Shown here: positions 18,765 to 31,900 of the stretch, piece by piece
How the letters are laid out: every line of letters starts with the position of its first letter
Position numbering within the stretch: position 1 is the stretch's first letter
DNA from: a virus
IMG/VR virus record: IMGVR_UViG_3300021959_000062
Location: 1-52,356 of that record
Length of the DNA: 52,356 nucleotides
Reading direction: 5' to 3' (one strand)
Position numbers and translations under genes: made by a program
Notes under the pieces: generated by a model
The model's database searches: none
What the model saw: the letters and a program-made list of their open reading frames with translations, nothing else
Told to the model about the DNA's origin: nothing

Positions 18765-19901
18765 CTATGGTCCAGAGTTGGCATCTGTGGTATCTCCAGA
18801 CAGTATAACAAGAGAAGGCGACTCGGTAATCTTAACAAGAGTAGCTATAGAATATTGACCAACTAATTTTGTGTGATTATATCTATTTTGTATAGAACCA
18901 CTCATACGAACCTGTCCACTTCCTAATTGCACAATTAAACAATTAAAACCTGCATTTATCGTGCTGTCCATTGATACAGACACGGAGTCAAGATCATAAT
19001 CAAATGTGATAGTCTTACCATTATCTGATTGCACTATTTGATATGTCTGTGATGTTTGACTATTGATAGATGCTGAAAATCTATTAATAGCCCCGTCACC
19101 AAATGATTGTTCTCCAACAAAAGCATTACCTCTACGAGTACTTGCATACTCACCAGAATTATATGTAGAGATAGTACCTAGTCCTAATGTAGTTCTTTGT
19201 TCTGCTGCACTAACATCATTTAAAAATTCTTTAGTAGTATTGGATAAAGTAATTAATTCAAAATCACTATCATCATTTGTATAAAGCAATTGTCCAGATG
19301 TCGTGGTTAAGTTTGCAATATCTTGTAGATTACTATTAAATGCTTGTACATCTGAACCAATAGTCAATCCTGTTACCGCAATCGTCAAAGTATTATCGTC
19401 AGGATCTTGATAAGACAAACTAATATTATTACCTTCTATTAATAATCCTGCTACTTCATCATCTACAGCTTCATTGAAATTAGTAATATCTGAAGACATA
19501 TGTTGATGTCCTACTAGAGTATTAGTAATAGTAATAGAATTGTTAGAATCACTAACAGATAAAGCCGTACCTGCTCCAGCTAGAAAATTTACAGTGGAAT
19601 TAGAGTCATCTACCAAGAAAGTGTCTGTATTATCACCAAAAGTTATAGAACTAACACCGGAGCCAGTTAAACCTCTAACTCCTGATGGTCCAATATCTCC
19701 TTGAGGGCCGGTCGGTCCTTGTGGTCCGGTTGGGCCTGGTAATCCTGAACCAGGAGGACCTTCTGGCCCTTGAACACCTACTGCTATAGAAAGTTCAGCA
19801 GCAGCTGCAGGAGATGAAATAATATTTACAGTGTCACCAGTTCCTTGAGAAACAGAAACTGCTTGTGCTGGAGATGTTGGTTTAATATGTAAGGTTGCCA
19901 T
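18765..19901 (-). CDS. Collagen-like tail/head fibre protein
   Basis: This 378-aa protein has a short N-terminal beta segment (MATLHIKPTSPAQAVSVSQG), then Gly-X-Y collagen-like repeats at about residues 45-82, rich in PTGPQG. A beta-rich shaft follows (SNSTVNFLAGAGTALSVSDS ... VGHQHMSSDITNF). The C-terminal domain is TYQIVQSDNGKTITFDYDLD ... GFNCLIVQLGSGQVRMSG, a type frequent in marine phage fibres. Collagen stubs in phage proteins form trimers. The start lies 10 bases after the giant gene's stop and has no visible Shine-Dalgarno, so re-initiation after the giant gene is possible. It ends in SGP. Confidence 0.85.
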   Translation of the reverse strand: MATLHIKPTSPAQAVSVSQGTGDTVNIISSPAAAAELSIAVGVQGPEGPPGSGLPGPTGPQGPTGPQGDIGPSGVRGLTGSGVSSITFGDNTDTFLVDDSNSTVNFLAGAGTALSVSDSNNSITITNTLVGHQHMSSDITNFNEAVDDEVAGLLIEGNNISLSYQDPDDNTLTIAVTGLTIGSDVQAFNSNLQDIANLTTTSGQLLYTNDDSDFELITLSNTTKEFLNDVSAAEQRTTLGLGTISTYNSGEYASTRRGNAFVGEQSFGDGAINRFSASINSQTSQTYQIVQSDNGKTITFDYDLDSVSVSMDSTINAGFNCLIVQLGSGQVRMSGSIQNRYNHTKLVGQYSIATLVKITESPSLVILSGDTTDANSGP

Positions 19902-19911
19902 AGTTATTTAT

Positions 19912-22900
19912 CTAGTAGGTATAAGTATATTCGTCGGTACCTGTTTCATCTGAAATCTTAATCTTAATCTGACTATATGTACTCCAATCAATTCCGTATT
20001 GAGGATCTAAATTAAAACTAATATTAAGTCTATCATTAACACTGTCGTATTCATCTATAAGAATATCTGGATTAATACTATTTCTTAAAAATCCACAATA
20101 ACTGTAATCATTAGTCCCAGCAGCTAGTTGAACATCTGGAGCATAATTAGCAATAGGTCTTTTGCCTCCTAAAGTACTAAATGTCAATGTATTACCTGTC
20201 TTGTTTACTGTTCCAGTAACAATACTTATAGGCTTATTGACATACAATGGATAATTTTGGAAATGTTTTTTGTAAGTAATTCCAACATGAGGATACGTAG
20301 CATTATCAAAAATAGGTTGACCAGAATTTTCTGCAGTGCATATCTTATAAACTAAATCTTCATTTTCTCTCACATTTGATCGACCTGTAATTTGAAAACC
20401 ATACTTACCTTCAGTAATGAATGTAGTATTATATGGCATAATTTTAATATTATCATTTATATTTAAATAAACGTCTACAAAATCTCCAGAGGCAAAACTA
20501 TCTGTCCAATCGCTTTCTTGATTACTATTTTCTAGTAAGAAATGAGTTGTCGAACCCGAAGCCACACTAATAACTCCTGCGTTATCTAAAGATGCTAGTT
20601 CTGTAGATACATAACTATTCTTATCTATACCTGCTAAATCACCACTTTGTATAGATAAATTATTGTGTCTAACAAGAATACCAGTAGTTGTTACTTCTTC
20701 TACTACACTCTTGAATGTGATATCACTTGTCAAATTATTTCTGGTAGTAGTACCTAAGTCTTTGGTATAAATTAAGCGACTAGAACTATTAAGATTACTA
20801 CTACCTACAACCAACTGGTGACTATCAAATAGATCTGAACCATTAAACAACTTAATAGATACGACATTGTCTTCTATAACTCCAGTTGTTTGAATTACAA
20901 TTTGATTAGTATCTCCTGCATAACTAGCGTTTACATTATTAATTGGAGAAGTCATTAAAGATTTTTGAATAACTCCAGATATCTTTGGTAAAAAGTCTTC
21001 CGTACTCCAAGTACCAGAAACACTAACTGTTCCAGAATGGTTGTAAGGTATTGCCTGTCCTATTCCAGCATCATCTGGAATATATCCACCGTAAGCTATA
21101 CCTATGATGGGATCCATTACTACTCCATTAGGATCTAAATCAGTTAAGCTATTAGTCACAGAAATACTATCAAAGCCAGCTGTGGTTATTGGAGGAAAAC
21201 TATTTTGTGTAGGTATTGTAGTTAAATTATCACCCTTGTGAACCCATATATATTCATTGTTGTCATCAGGCAATGCAGAGTGATCGTAGGTTGGAAAGTC
21301 ATCAGACTCATGTTCTATGAAAAGTTTGTAAATGGCACCAGAAGATGTTGTCAATGTTTCTGTGTCAAAACTATTACCACCACCAACACTTCCGCTTTGA
21401 ATAATAGTATTAGATGTTAAATTAGTTAAGCTATATTTTAAAGTACCGTTTCGTTCATTGTCCGGTATTAGTCTTTGTACCTCGTTATCACCAAAAGCTA
21501 ATCTTGTAGCAAGAGCGAACCTCGCACCATTAAACGAAAAGAAATAATCTTGTGCCGGAGGAGGGTCAACAATTTCTGCATGAATAGGCGGAACTATAAT
21601 TCCACTAATATATAAATTCCCTGTTTGCCAGCAATCAGACCAAGATGCTTTAGAAATGATATCTGTCTCACTATTTACTCTATCAAATTTTAAACCGCTG
21701 TATCGTATATTATTATTGGCAAAAGGAATTGTTCCTGTTATACTGGTCTTGAAACTAGGTACTAAAATTCCTCTAAGACCAAGTTCTGTACTACTTCCTC
21801 CATTAGATGTTAATTTTGTTCCAACTTTACCACCCCCAATTAAACATGTGCTTACATTACTAACAAGATTCCCCTCAAAGAAATCATTAAAATTAGATAA
21901 GTTAATATTTTTATGCTCACCCTTAATAACTTGGGCTGTTCCTGTAGTTTGTATTGTTAAGCTAAGACCAGCATCTATATATTTGCCTGTATCATTACTT
22001 TGAACTACATAAAATCCGTTTAGGTCATCATTATTTACGTCTGGTATTTTTAGATATATCTCATCATCAACAGACAAATCGTTAGCACTGTCATCATCTG
22101 CTGGTTCTATAATATAAACTTTTGTGTCTGCGCTTAAAGTACCAGAATACACAACATCTAAAACACCACATCTATTATGAGGTAATATACTATTGCAAAC
22201 AATTGTTTGCTCTATAGGTGGAGGTCTCCAATTGCTAGAAGATCCTTTAACTAAACCGCTTCCTCCTTCAGGAGATAGAATAGCATCTTCTGTTTTGAAG
22301 TAAACTGCTATTCCTACGTCGGGGTCATTTGGCACAGAGGTATCAACAAAAGTAAATGTTCGTTGAGCCTCTAAGCCTCTAGCGTCTTCGATTTTTAGTG
22401 TCAGTTCTTCAGAATAAGCTCCTCCGTTAGCAAATTCTGTTGGAACACCCTGTATTAATATATGTCCACTACCTATATTAGAATAAGGCTCTCTTGGAAA
22501 ATTTGTTTCTTCTGGAAAGTATATACTATAACTCAACCCAGATGGCAATGAACCACTTACAGAATAATTTCTAATTCCTGTAGGACCAATACAAAGAGGT
22601 GGAACTGTAGGTCCAAAATCATATTGTTTTTTGTATAAAACATTACCACAGAATGGTTTCATTACACCCATATTTTCATATAAAATACTGTTTACAATTT
22701 GTGGAGGGGTGCCAGTAAAGTTTCCTTCTATATAGTTATATCTATGATCAACACTATCTGTATCTGGCAAATATGGACTAGCAGGCAATAATCCTGTATT
22801 AGTATCTACGGCAAAGATATTTATATCTTTCAATCCTACTAAAGTACAAGAAGGCAATCCAGAGAAGTGATAACTCCATGATCCTCCTCTGTCATTTGGA

Positions 22901-25900
22901 TTCCATAAAGGAGGGGTAATAAGACATTGCATTTGAGTATCAATCAATGGATCAAAACCTGAACAAGCTGTTGGCATATCAGTTAATCTAATAGTAGGAG
23001 GATAATTAGCGTGAGCTAAACCACCTATAGTCTTAAATTGTAACTCCCATGCTTCCTCTCCTTGTCTTACCTCCTGTCCTGAACCATTAGGACCAGTATA
23101 TCCAACTATGCCGGTAATAGTCAAAGGTAATCCTTGCAGTTCATTGCTTTCTATTTCTATAGTATCAAACTTCGCAACTGCTATAATTTTATCTTTACCT
23201 ATGCCTTTACATTCAATAGCTAATTGACTACCGTTAGTATTTAATCTAACATCAAATTTATCTGTCATTTTGTTACCAATATAGGAATTTTGCCATAATT
23301 TTAAATCTCTATCATATTTTCTAACAGGGCTACTTAAGGAAATACTACCTTCTTTCAGACTGCTAGGAAAACTTATATCATTACTAGATTGCTCATTTAA
23401 ATCAATACTATCTACTTTAGTGAAAAATTCATTATTGGGAGTACCATAAACATCAGCAGAAATATTCTTCATTATCTTTTTGTCATTGTATTGTATAACA
23501 TAAGAATCGTTAGAGGTACTACTGGTTAAATCATCTTCTATATAAATATCAATTGGATATAATCCAGTATTATCGACATAATTTCCAAACATATCTTTAC
23601 TAGAAATAATTTGCACTTTCCATTTTCTTAATGTACTATCATATTCATAAGTTGTATCATACTCTATAGGATTACCTTGGTACAAACCTATATTTGGAGT
23701 ATTGAAAACTCTTGCATTTGGTCTGTTAACGGCATCATGCTCAGTAACTCCACTAGCAATATAAAAATCCATTGTCCAAGGATTATCTACTGTGAAGGGT
23801 ATTACACCTGGATTAATGATCTTTTCGAATTGAACAGGTTTGTAGAAAACGAGATTAAAACCAAAACTGTCTGTGTAAGTTTGGTAACTATGGGCACCAT
23901 ACTCGTCATAAACAGCTTGCTTTATAGAAATAGATACCGATTGATTAACGAACTTAGCAGAATTTTCGTAATAGTTGGTGTTTCCAGTATTCTGAGGAGT
24001 AGCTATAATCTCAAATCTTTTTGTGTTACTATTATATAAAGAAGAAGAGAGTATTAAATTATAATCACTATTAGTATTAAAAGTAATATTAAGATTATTA
24101 GTTACTTCCGTGGATACAGGACCTAATAAAGCAGGAATCTGAAACTTAATCTTGTCTTCATCTTCTATATTTAAATAATAAGTAGTTGATAAATTATTTA
24201 ATTGTAAATCATAAGTCGGCCTATCAGAAAGGTGAGGCACCACAACTATTGCTCCTGTGCCGGAAGCTAAGGTAGTATAAGGACTAGTAGTGATGTCTTT
24301 CAAAACTAATTGAGGATTAAAAGTTCCTGTAGTAGAACCCCCTCCACCAGAATAAACAACTGAATTAGCATCTGTATTCTTAATATTTACTTGACTAGGC
24401 TCTGGTGTGTCAGTAATATCAAAAGCAATTCTACCTTGAGTAAAGAGAGTATTTACATCTATATTTGATATATCAAAAGTCAACTCCCAATTATTAGTAC
24501 CAGCAACAACATAACCAGTATAGGCAGGACTGATTTCTGGAACTAAGTACTTAGAAATATTCAAAAGTTTATCTGTTGAACCAGTAAAATCTGATACTCG
24601 TATAGTCATATCTCTATTGCTAAAGTTTTCGGCAGGAGGTTGCCACTCAACGCCAATCGTCCAGCCATTGCCATGCCATCCATAATGCGCTGGTTCTTCC
24701 AATTCTGTTTTATAATAACCAATGCCTGACAATGCAACTCTAGGAGTAGAAAAAGTATCAGAATTAAATAAGTTTTGATCTCCTTGTAAAGTAATAATTT
24801 TAAATTTAACTTCTGTAATATTGCTGGGCACTGTTAACGATGTTCCAGTAAGTGTTGTAAAAACAGGATCTATTGCATCGAATGAGTATTGTATTCCTGA
24901 TATCTCAATTTTATTAGGATTTAACGATAAAAATTTAGTATCCGTATCATTTAATTCTATATCATATCCACTATAAGCTATTTGATCATTCTTCAAATGT
25001 ATAGTATGCTTCCATCTTTTAGAATCTCTGTCATAATAGTTAAATATTTTTTTGTCTTGCTGGTTAAGGTCTGACAATGAACCCTGAGATACGATAAAAT
25101 CATTATCTAGGTTAGGGTTAAGATTTGCTTTGATATTTTGATCACTATCAATAATATAAACTAAGCCTGATTTACCAACGTGGTTAGAATTGTAAGGAAC
25201 ATTAATAGATATAATATTTGGTTCGATCAGATCTTCTATGTAATAATCATCACTAATAGCAGCGAAGTCATCCTTAAAATCAAAATACATTTTCTTATTA
25301 ACACCAAATGGTCTGATACGACCTTTAACTCCATTAACGTCAATATTATTAGGCAGCTCTCCAAAAGTTCTTCTGTCTCGTATATCTGGTATGCCACTAA
25401 ATGCACTAATGTTATATGCTGAAATTCTAACGCACAAAGTTCCTGATTCACAAAGCTTGTCATTGTGCGAGACGGTATAGATACCTGTTTGTGGAGTACT
25501 TACAAGCTTACCATTAATATCTAATGGATAATTAGAAGTGGTGCCACCGTAAGTGTGGTAATGGATATTGTTATAATCATATAGATTAAACTGTCCGGAT
25601 GTCGATTTAATTAAACTTATATCTCCTCTATTATTCAGCAGCTCGTTGTGCGAAAAGCCAAGATTAAGATTAAATCTTTGAGCATTTTGGAACATTAAAG
25701 CATGTGGTACACCCGATGTTTTAGGAGGTATTGATCTGCTCCCTTGAATAGAAATACCACTAATTACAGAATTTTCATTAGTAGGATTAAACTTATGAAC
25801 AAATTTTGTAACACCTGTACTGCTAATCGCTGTGTCGTTCCATGATAATATTTCTAGTTCATCATCTTTAGATAGATATGTCTTACCACTATCAAACTGA

Positions 25901-28900
25901 TTAATCTTCAGTATATTTCCATTAAACCATAATTGTTTGTTTTTATCGTATGTAACACCACAATATTTATTGTTAGTTCTAATAATAGGCAAGACATGAT
26001 AATCGTGTTTTGCTAATGTAGAATATCCTGGATTTCTTTCTGGAATGTACTGAGGTAAATTCGTGGTACAGTCTATGCAATCGTTAGCGTCTAGAGTAGG
26101 TACTGGGGTATAAATTAAATCTGGTGGATTAGGATTAATGTAAGGTAAGTAATCTGTGCCAGTATTTAATATAGTTTCACTTTCTAAAATATATGGCTTA
26201 ATATTTACTGGGTTATCAACATTTGTTGTAAAGTTAAAATTAGCAGTTGTATTATTCTCAGTATTATCAATTTCAATACGTATAATATCAAAACGCTTAA
26301 GATTAGATATATTTACATTAATGTCCTGTATCCATTCACTATATCTAGGAGCTTGAGGTTCTGATACGATAAATCTATCTGTTATGTCAATTGCATTACT
26401 GCTAAAAGTATGAGTTGAGCTAGTAATCAAAGGATTTTGGGAGTCTGTCGTAGTTTTATATTGCACATGAGATTGACCTCTGTGTGTACTGAGAGCACCA
26501 CCAAAATTCATGTATCCAGCGTCCCATGTTTGTTGACCATCACCAACATAATATGTCCAACCATATCCGAAAGCACTTCCTGGACCACCAGCAATTGTTT
26601 CAATTCTTATTCCAGTAATATTTGCTGGAGTATTAAAATATGATGTTCGACCATTACTATGAAAATCTGTATCTACATAGATCTGATCATGGGGTACAGT
26701 GTAGTCTGAACGCTGATAAGCAACACTTGAAGAAAATGATGGAGGAGCTAGTCCACCGAGTTGATTTCTGTAATTTTGTGTTTGTGTCTCTAAAGTAATT
26801 TTATAAATTTTTAATTTGGGAGCAACACGATCAGTTGATCCTGAAGATAGATATCTGCCAGCAATTGTTAAATCATTAATGTTTTGACCGAGATACAAAA
26901 ATTCTAAATATTTAACACCACTAGTCTTATTTTCAAAATTATAACTATAAGGATTACTACTAGAACCAACACCTGTAAGATCTGATGGTTGTAAATTGGT
27001 TGTGCTGTCACTATCTGTTAAATAGTACTCTGAAAATCCTATATCGCTAGATGTAGTTTGTCTAAGCAGTCTAGTTCCACTATAAAAGAAATTGCTGCCT
27101 GTTGCAAAAACAGAGGATTTACCGATATGTTCATCTAGTATTAAAGTACTAATATTTGTAGATAAAACATTATTATTTTTAGGTATAACACCAGTAAAAC
27201 TAAAACCTGATACAAATGAGCTCATCTCGTAACCATTAATAAGACTACCAGAATGATTTAATAATAATCCAGACTGCAGTCGGTTGGGAAGATTATAGTC
27301 TATGAAGCAAGTACCATTTATGTCAAATTCAACATTGTCCAACATGCCCGTTATACGAACTTGTTCGAGTCCTGCATTTGGATCGACACTGGTAGAAGTC
27401 TCTAATAGAACTGAGTCTTTATTTGGTTCTAGATCTGTTAAGCTTGATGAAGTAAGGAAATTTTCTTTAGTAACTAAAGAGTGAAGGACATTATCACTGT
27501 AATTATAACCTTCAGGGAAAGTAATAATAAGCTCATCATACTCTTTCACTGTTCCAGATGGTAATATGAATGAAATTATCTTACTACTAATATCATATTC
27601 AAATGCTACAAAGTTTTTATTCAATATATTAGTATCATTATATCTAACATCATATATTCTGCTATCATTATGAAAGAAAGATCCACTAAATGCTATACCA
27701 TTTGTTATGTACTTGCCTTTAAGAGCTTGATCAAAATAATCTTGTCTGTTATCTTCTTTTAATAAATAATTTGCATCATCTCTGACAGTAATTTTATTAC
27801 CATTTATACTATCAATATCAAATACATAGTCTTTAGGTCGGTTTCCACTAACTGTAGTGACACCACTTAATGTAGTAATAGAGTTGGTAAATTCTATAGG
27901 CAGTCTATTAATTATAGTACTAGCTTCTTCTATATAATTATGTTTTTTATCAAAATTAGCCGTAAATGTACCATTCCCATTAATTCCAGAGTCTGGTAAG
28001 TAAAAATAGTTTTTTAGTTTAATAGAATCTGCATCAACAATTTCAATATCAGAATATTGCGTAGCTATTGGTAAATCAAGTGAATTATTATTAGACGCCA
28101 CTGTATGAAGATTCACGCTATTACTATATCTACTATCTAAATTTATATCTCTTAAAGTATTAATAGTGATTTCACCTGTACCAGCTTGTGTATAAAATTC
28201 TACAACACCGGTTGCATATTCTGCGTTATAATTATTTTCTTGAGAAGCAAATCCTTTTATTGCTGCGATACCTACATCGATAGGACAATCACCAGATTGA
28301 ATAGTATGAGTATATGTTTTTAATCCACTAATTCTATAGTTACTAGCTTGTGGAATAGTTTGATTATATCTAATAGTCTTAGTTGAATTACTTCCACTAT
28401 ATGTCTTATTAGTTTTAACAAAAAACTTATCATTTGTAAATGTAAATGGTATTAGTTTACCCCAATTGTAATAATAATTAAAGACACTATCGGACATATC
28501 TACAGCGTCAGGATAAGTAAGTACGATATCTCCTTTTCTGGATCCTGGGAATGATAAGCATGCGTCTCCTGATTTAGCAGCAATAGCGTAATCGTGAACT
28601 AAGAAATCACCATTTTCTTGCATTATATTATCAAATGTATTAAATTTAAGTTTACCGTTATCTTTGGTAACATGATAGCTTTGAAAAATTTCGTAAGTAT
28701 CATTTAATTCAATTCTAGTACCATGATGATTTTCATTATTTGACACAATATCATCTGAGTCTTCACTAGTAATCAAATTATTGTCTTCAGACAGCAATGT
28801 ACATAAGTCGCCAGAACCTATGCCATAGAGAGCTAGAACAGGATTTTGTACAGTATTTCTAAAATTAAATCTGTCACTACCATATTTGATATTTGATCGT

Positions 28901-31900
28901 TTAAGACCAGATTGAGGTGAAGGGTTGAAATTATCTAAATTGCCAGTTGTGTCAATTATAATAGAATAATCTCTTGATCTGCTAGTAAAAGACAATAAGT
29001 CATGAACTAACAAATTAGCATCCGGATATCCTGGATATCCACTAGCCCAAAAAATATTTTCGGTTAATTTACCCAAGCTTAATGTAAATAAAGGTTCTTC
29101 TGTTGTACTACCACTAGCTTCAGATCTAAAAAATTCATTTTCTTCTGTAAAAAGTGAAACATCTCTAATATTAGAATCTCTAGTTAAAATTTGATTACCT
29201 GCTTCAGTCAATATTTCTTCAGGAAATAATAAGTCTTTTTCTGTTGTCAAAACTTCTCTACCACCGACAAAAATTGAATAATCATTAAATGATTCAACAG
29301 TAAAAAAGCTACTTAGTTTATCAGTCGCTGAGTTAAAGATTTGCAAACCACTAAATACATGTTGACTATTATCTCTATAAGCATTTATAAGATGTAATCG
29401 ACCATCAATTAACCCTGGAGTACCAGAAATAGTAAATGGGGTGTAAGCAGCTTCTAATCTACAATCATCTGGTAAAGCACTATTTTCTAATAGCCCACTT
29501 ATAGGAATTTGAGATAAGTCTCCAGAAATTGTTGCGGTAGGGTGTTCATGAATAATAGGAGTAACTTCAAACAAGTCTTTACCATTAACTAAATTTGCTT
29601 TAAAATTATTTTGTGCTGTAGAAAATGTAAAATAAGGATCATAAGATCCTACTCCACTAATTTGACCTACAATAGTTCCACTAGGAGAATTTTCATTTAT
29701 GTTAGATGATAGTAATTGTATGTCAGTAATGTCTTTATGATTAGATCGTTCAGCATCAAAAATCTGCACTGCATTATCTGTTACAGTTAAAAAGAAATCA
29801 TTAAAGATACCACTAAAATTATTATTAGCAAACACTCTGATATTATAAATACCTAGATCATAACCAGATGGAGTGCCAGTAAAAACTCTAGTTGATGTAT
29901 TAAAAGACAACCAAGAAGGCAATGCGGAACCACTTTGTTGTATGGCATCAAATGTCAAAACACCTTCATTTTCTTCTTCGTTAAAAAGATCGGATGGTAC
30001 GGTATAAGAGAACGTTTCACTTATATCAATTGTTTGATCAGGAATAGAATAGTGCCTATATGGGGCTCTGGTGTCATTTACTGTAATTGTAAAGTTTTTT
30101 TCTTTTGATGTATTATTTAGTCTGTCCTGTGCTTTAATTCTTACAGAGTATATGTTTTTAGATTCGTAATTTAAAGGATCTTTAGCTTTCAGAAAAAATT
30201 GATCATTAATATTATCTACTTCAAAAATACTATTATCATCATCTTTATATCCTGTACATAATTCATAAGACAATGGGGTGTGAGGCAATACAATTTCGTT
30301 ATTTAATCCTGTACCATAGATATCCAAAGACATTATGCCATCATGTGTTTTACGTCGAGTATATATTCCCTTCGTCTTCTTAAATTTTGTAGAAGCTGAA
30401 TTAAAAGTACCAGATATATCATGTTTATGCGAAACAAATACAGATCCAGAATTAGAAGCAAGTGGTATTAATGTGACTTCAAGTCCAGAAGGATAAGATA
30501 ATTTTTTAGGTACTGGAATAGTATCTATAGATAATGAAGCCGATCCGTCGTAATCGTTTTCATTGTGTTTAATGCCGTTGCTAAATATTTGTACTCCTTC
30601 AGGACCAGTAGTATATATTTTTGTAGCAATATTCAACAAATCACTGACATATTCTAATCCAGCAGCTCCATCATCAACACCTACACTATCTAAGTTAATA
30701 ATTAATTTTGCATAATCTATTGTGGAACTACCCTCATAATATGACAAGAAACCAGTATACATTGGTCTCTCCACAAAGAAGGTGTTACTATCTATAACAC
30801 TATATGCTTTATATGCACGATCATCAAGACTGTAGCTACTATTGTGTTTAAAGGATAAGTCAACAAAAGAATTTGTCGTGACACCATGATTTTTAGATGT
30901 TATCTTAATACCTCTGTTTGTGTCATCAGTAAAAAATGTTCCTGAATACAAAGGTTCATGTATATCTAAAATTAAATTACCATCGTTAGTTTTCCTATAA
31001 GTACCACTTGCTGCTTTATGAATTTTAGTATATCTATAATTACTCTTTACATTTTGTGTAGTAATATCATTGTTTTGCAAAGGAGGTGCGTTTACCTTTA
31101 CATCTTGTAAAGTTCTTTGCTCATTAGTGTGGTCAAAAGTATGATAGTGATTTTTAATTTGTGAATTATTAAAAAGTTCATTTTTCTTGGGAATTTGCGG
31201 ATGAGTAGTTTTGTTGATAATCTCTACTATATTGTTAGAATTTCTAAAAGTTGCATTTTTGAAAACTCCACTTTCCAACTTAAAATGAGCAACACCTGTT
31301 CCGAACGCTTTAGTTACCAATACTTCTGCTTGATACGCTAAAGTCTTATTATTTGGAATTTGTATAGTAGGACTTAAACTAGTCCATGTGTCACCAACTT
31401 CTGTGCCTTGTAAATGCATATTAACAGAAGTATATTGTCCATGTTCTAATCTTAATCCACTCGCATCATTAACATTAAATGCTCCTACAGCAATTTGATT
31501 GGGTAAAGATGTAATACCATAATTACCCATCGATATAGAATTAAGTCCACCAGCTGTAGAATTATTTCCCAAAGCCACAGAATTATTAGTATTGACAGTA
31601 TGGCCTTGACCAACTGCTAAAGAATCATTGCTAGTAATAGTATTAGGGCCAATACTAATAGACCTATTAGCATTTAATAAATTACCAGTACCCATAGACA
31701 AATTATTAGGACTATCTACAACAATATCATTGTTAGAGTCCTGTTGTATTACAGTGCTATCTATACGTCCTGCAGGATCATTGACCGTGTCATTAAATTT
31801 AGATAAATAATTGTGAGTTCCTTGAATGTGATCAAAAGTTACATTATCATAAGAAAATGCTCCTGTCATTTGAGCAGCATCTCTGTAGTCTGTTCCATGT

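Noticed and set aside
19905-19911. NATAAATA-like promoter right before the collagen-like gene
   Set aside because: ATAAATA lies between the giant gene's stop and the next ATG, so transcription would start inside the coding region.
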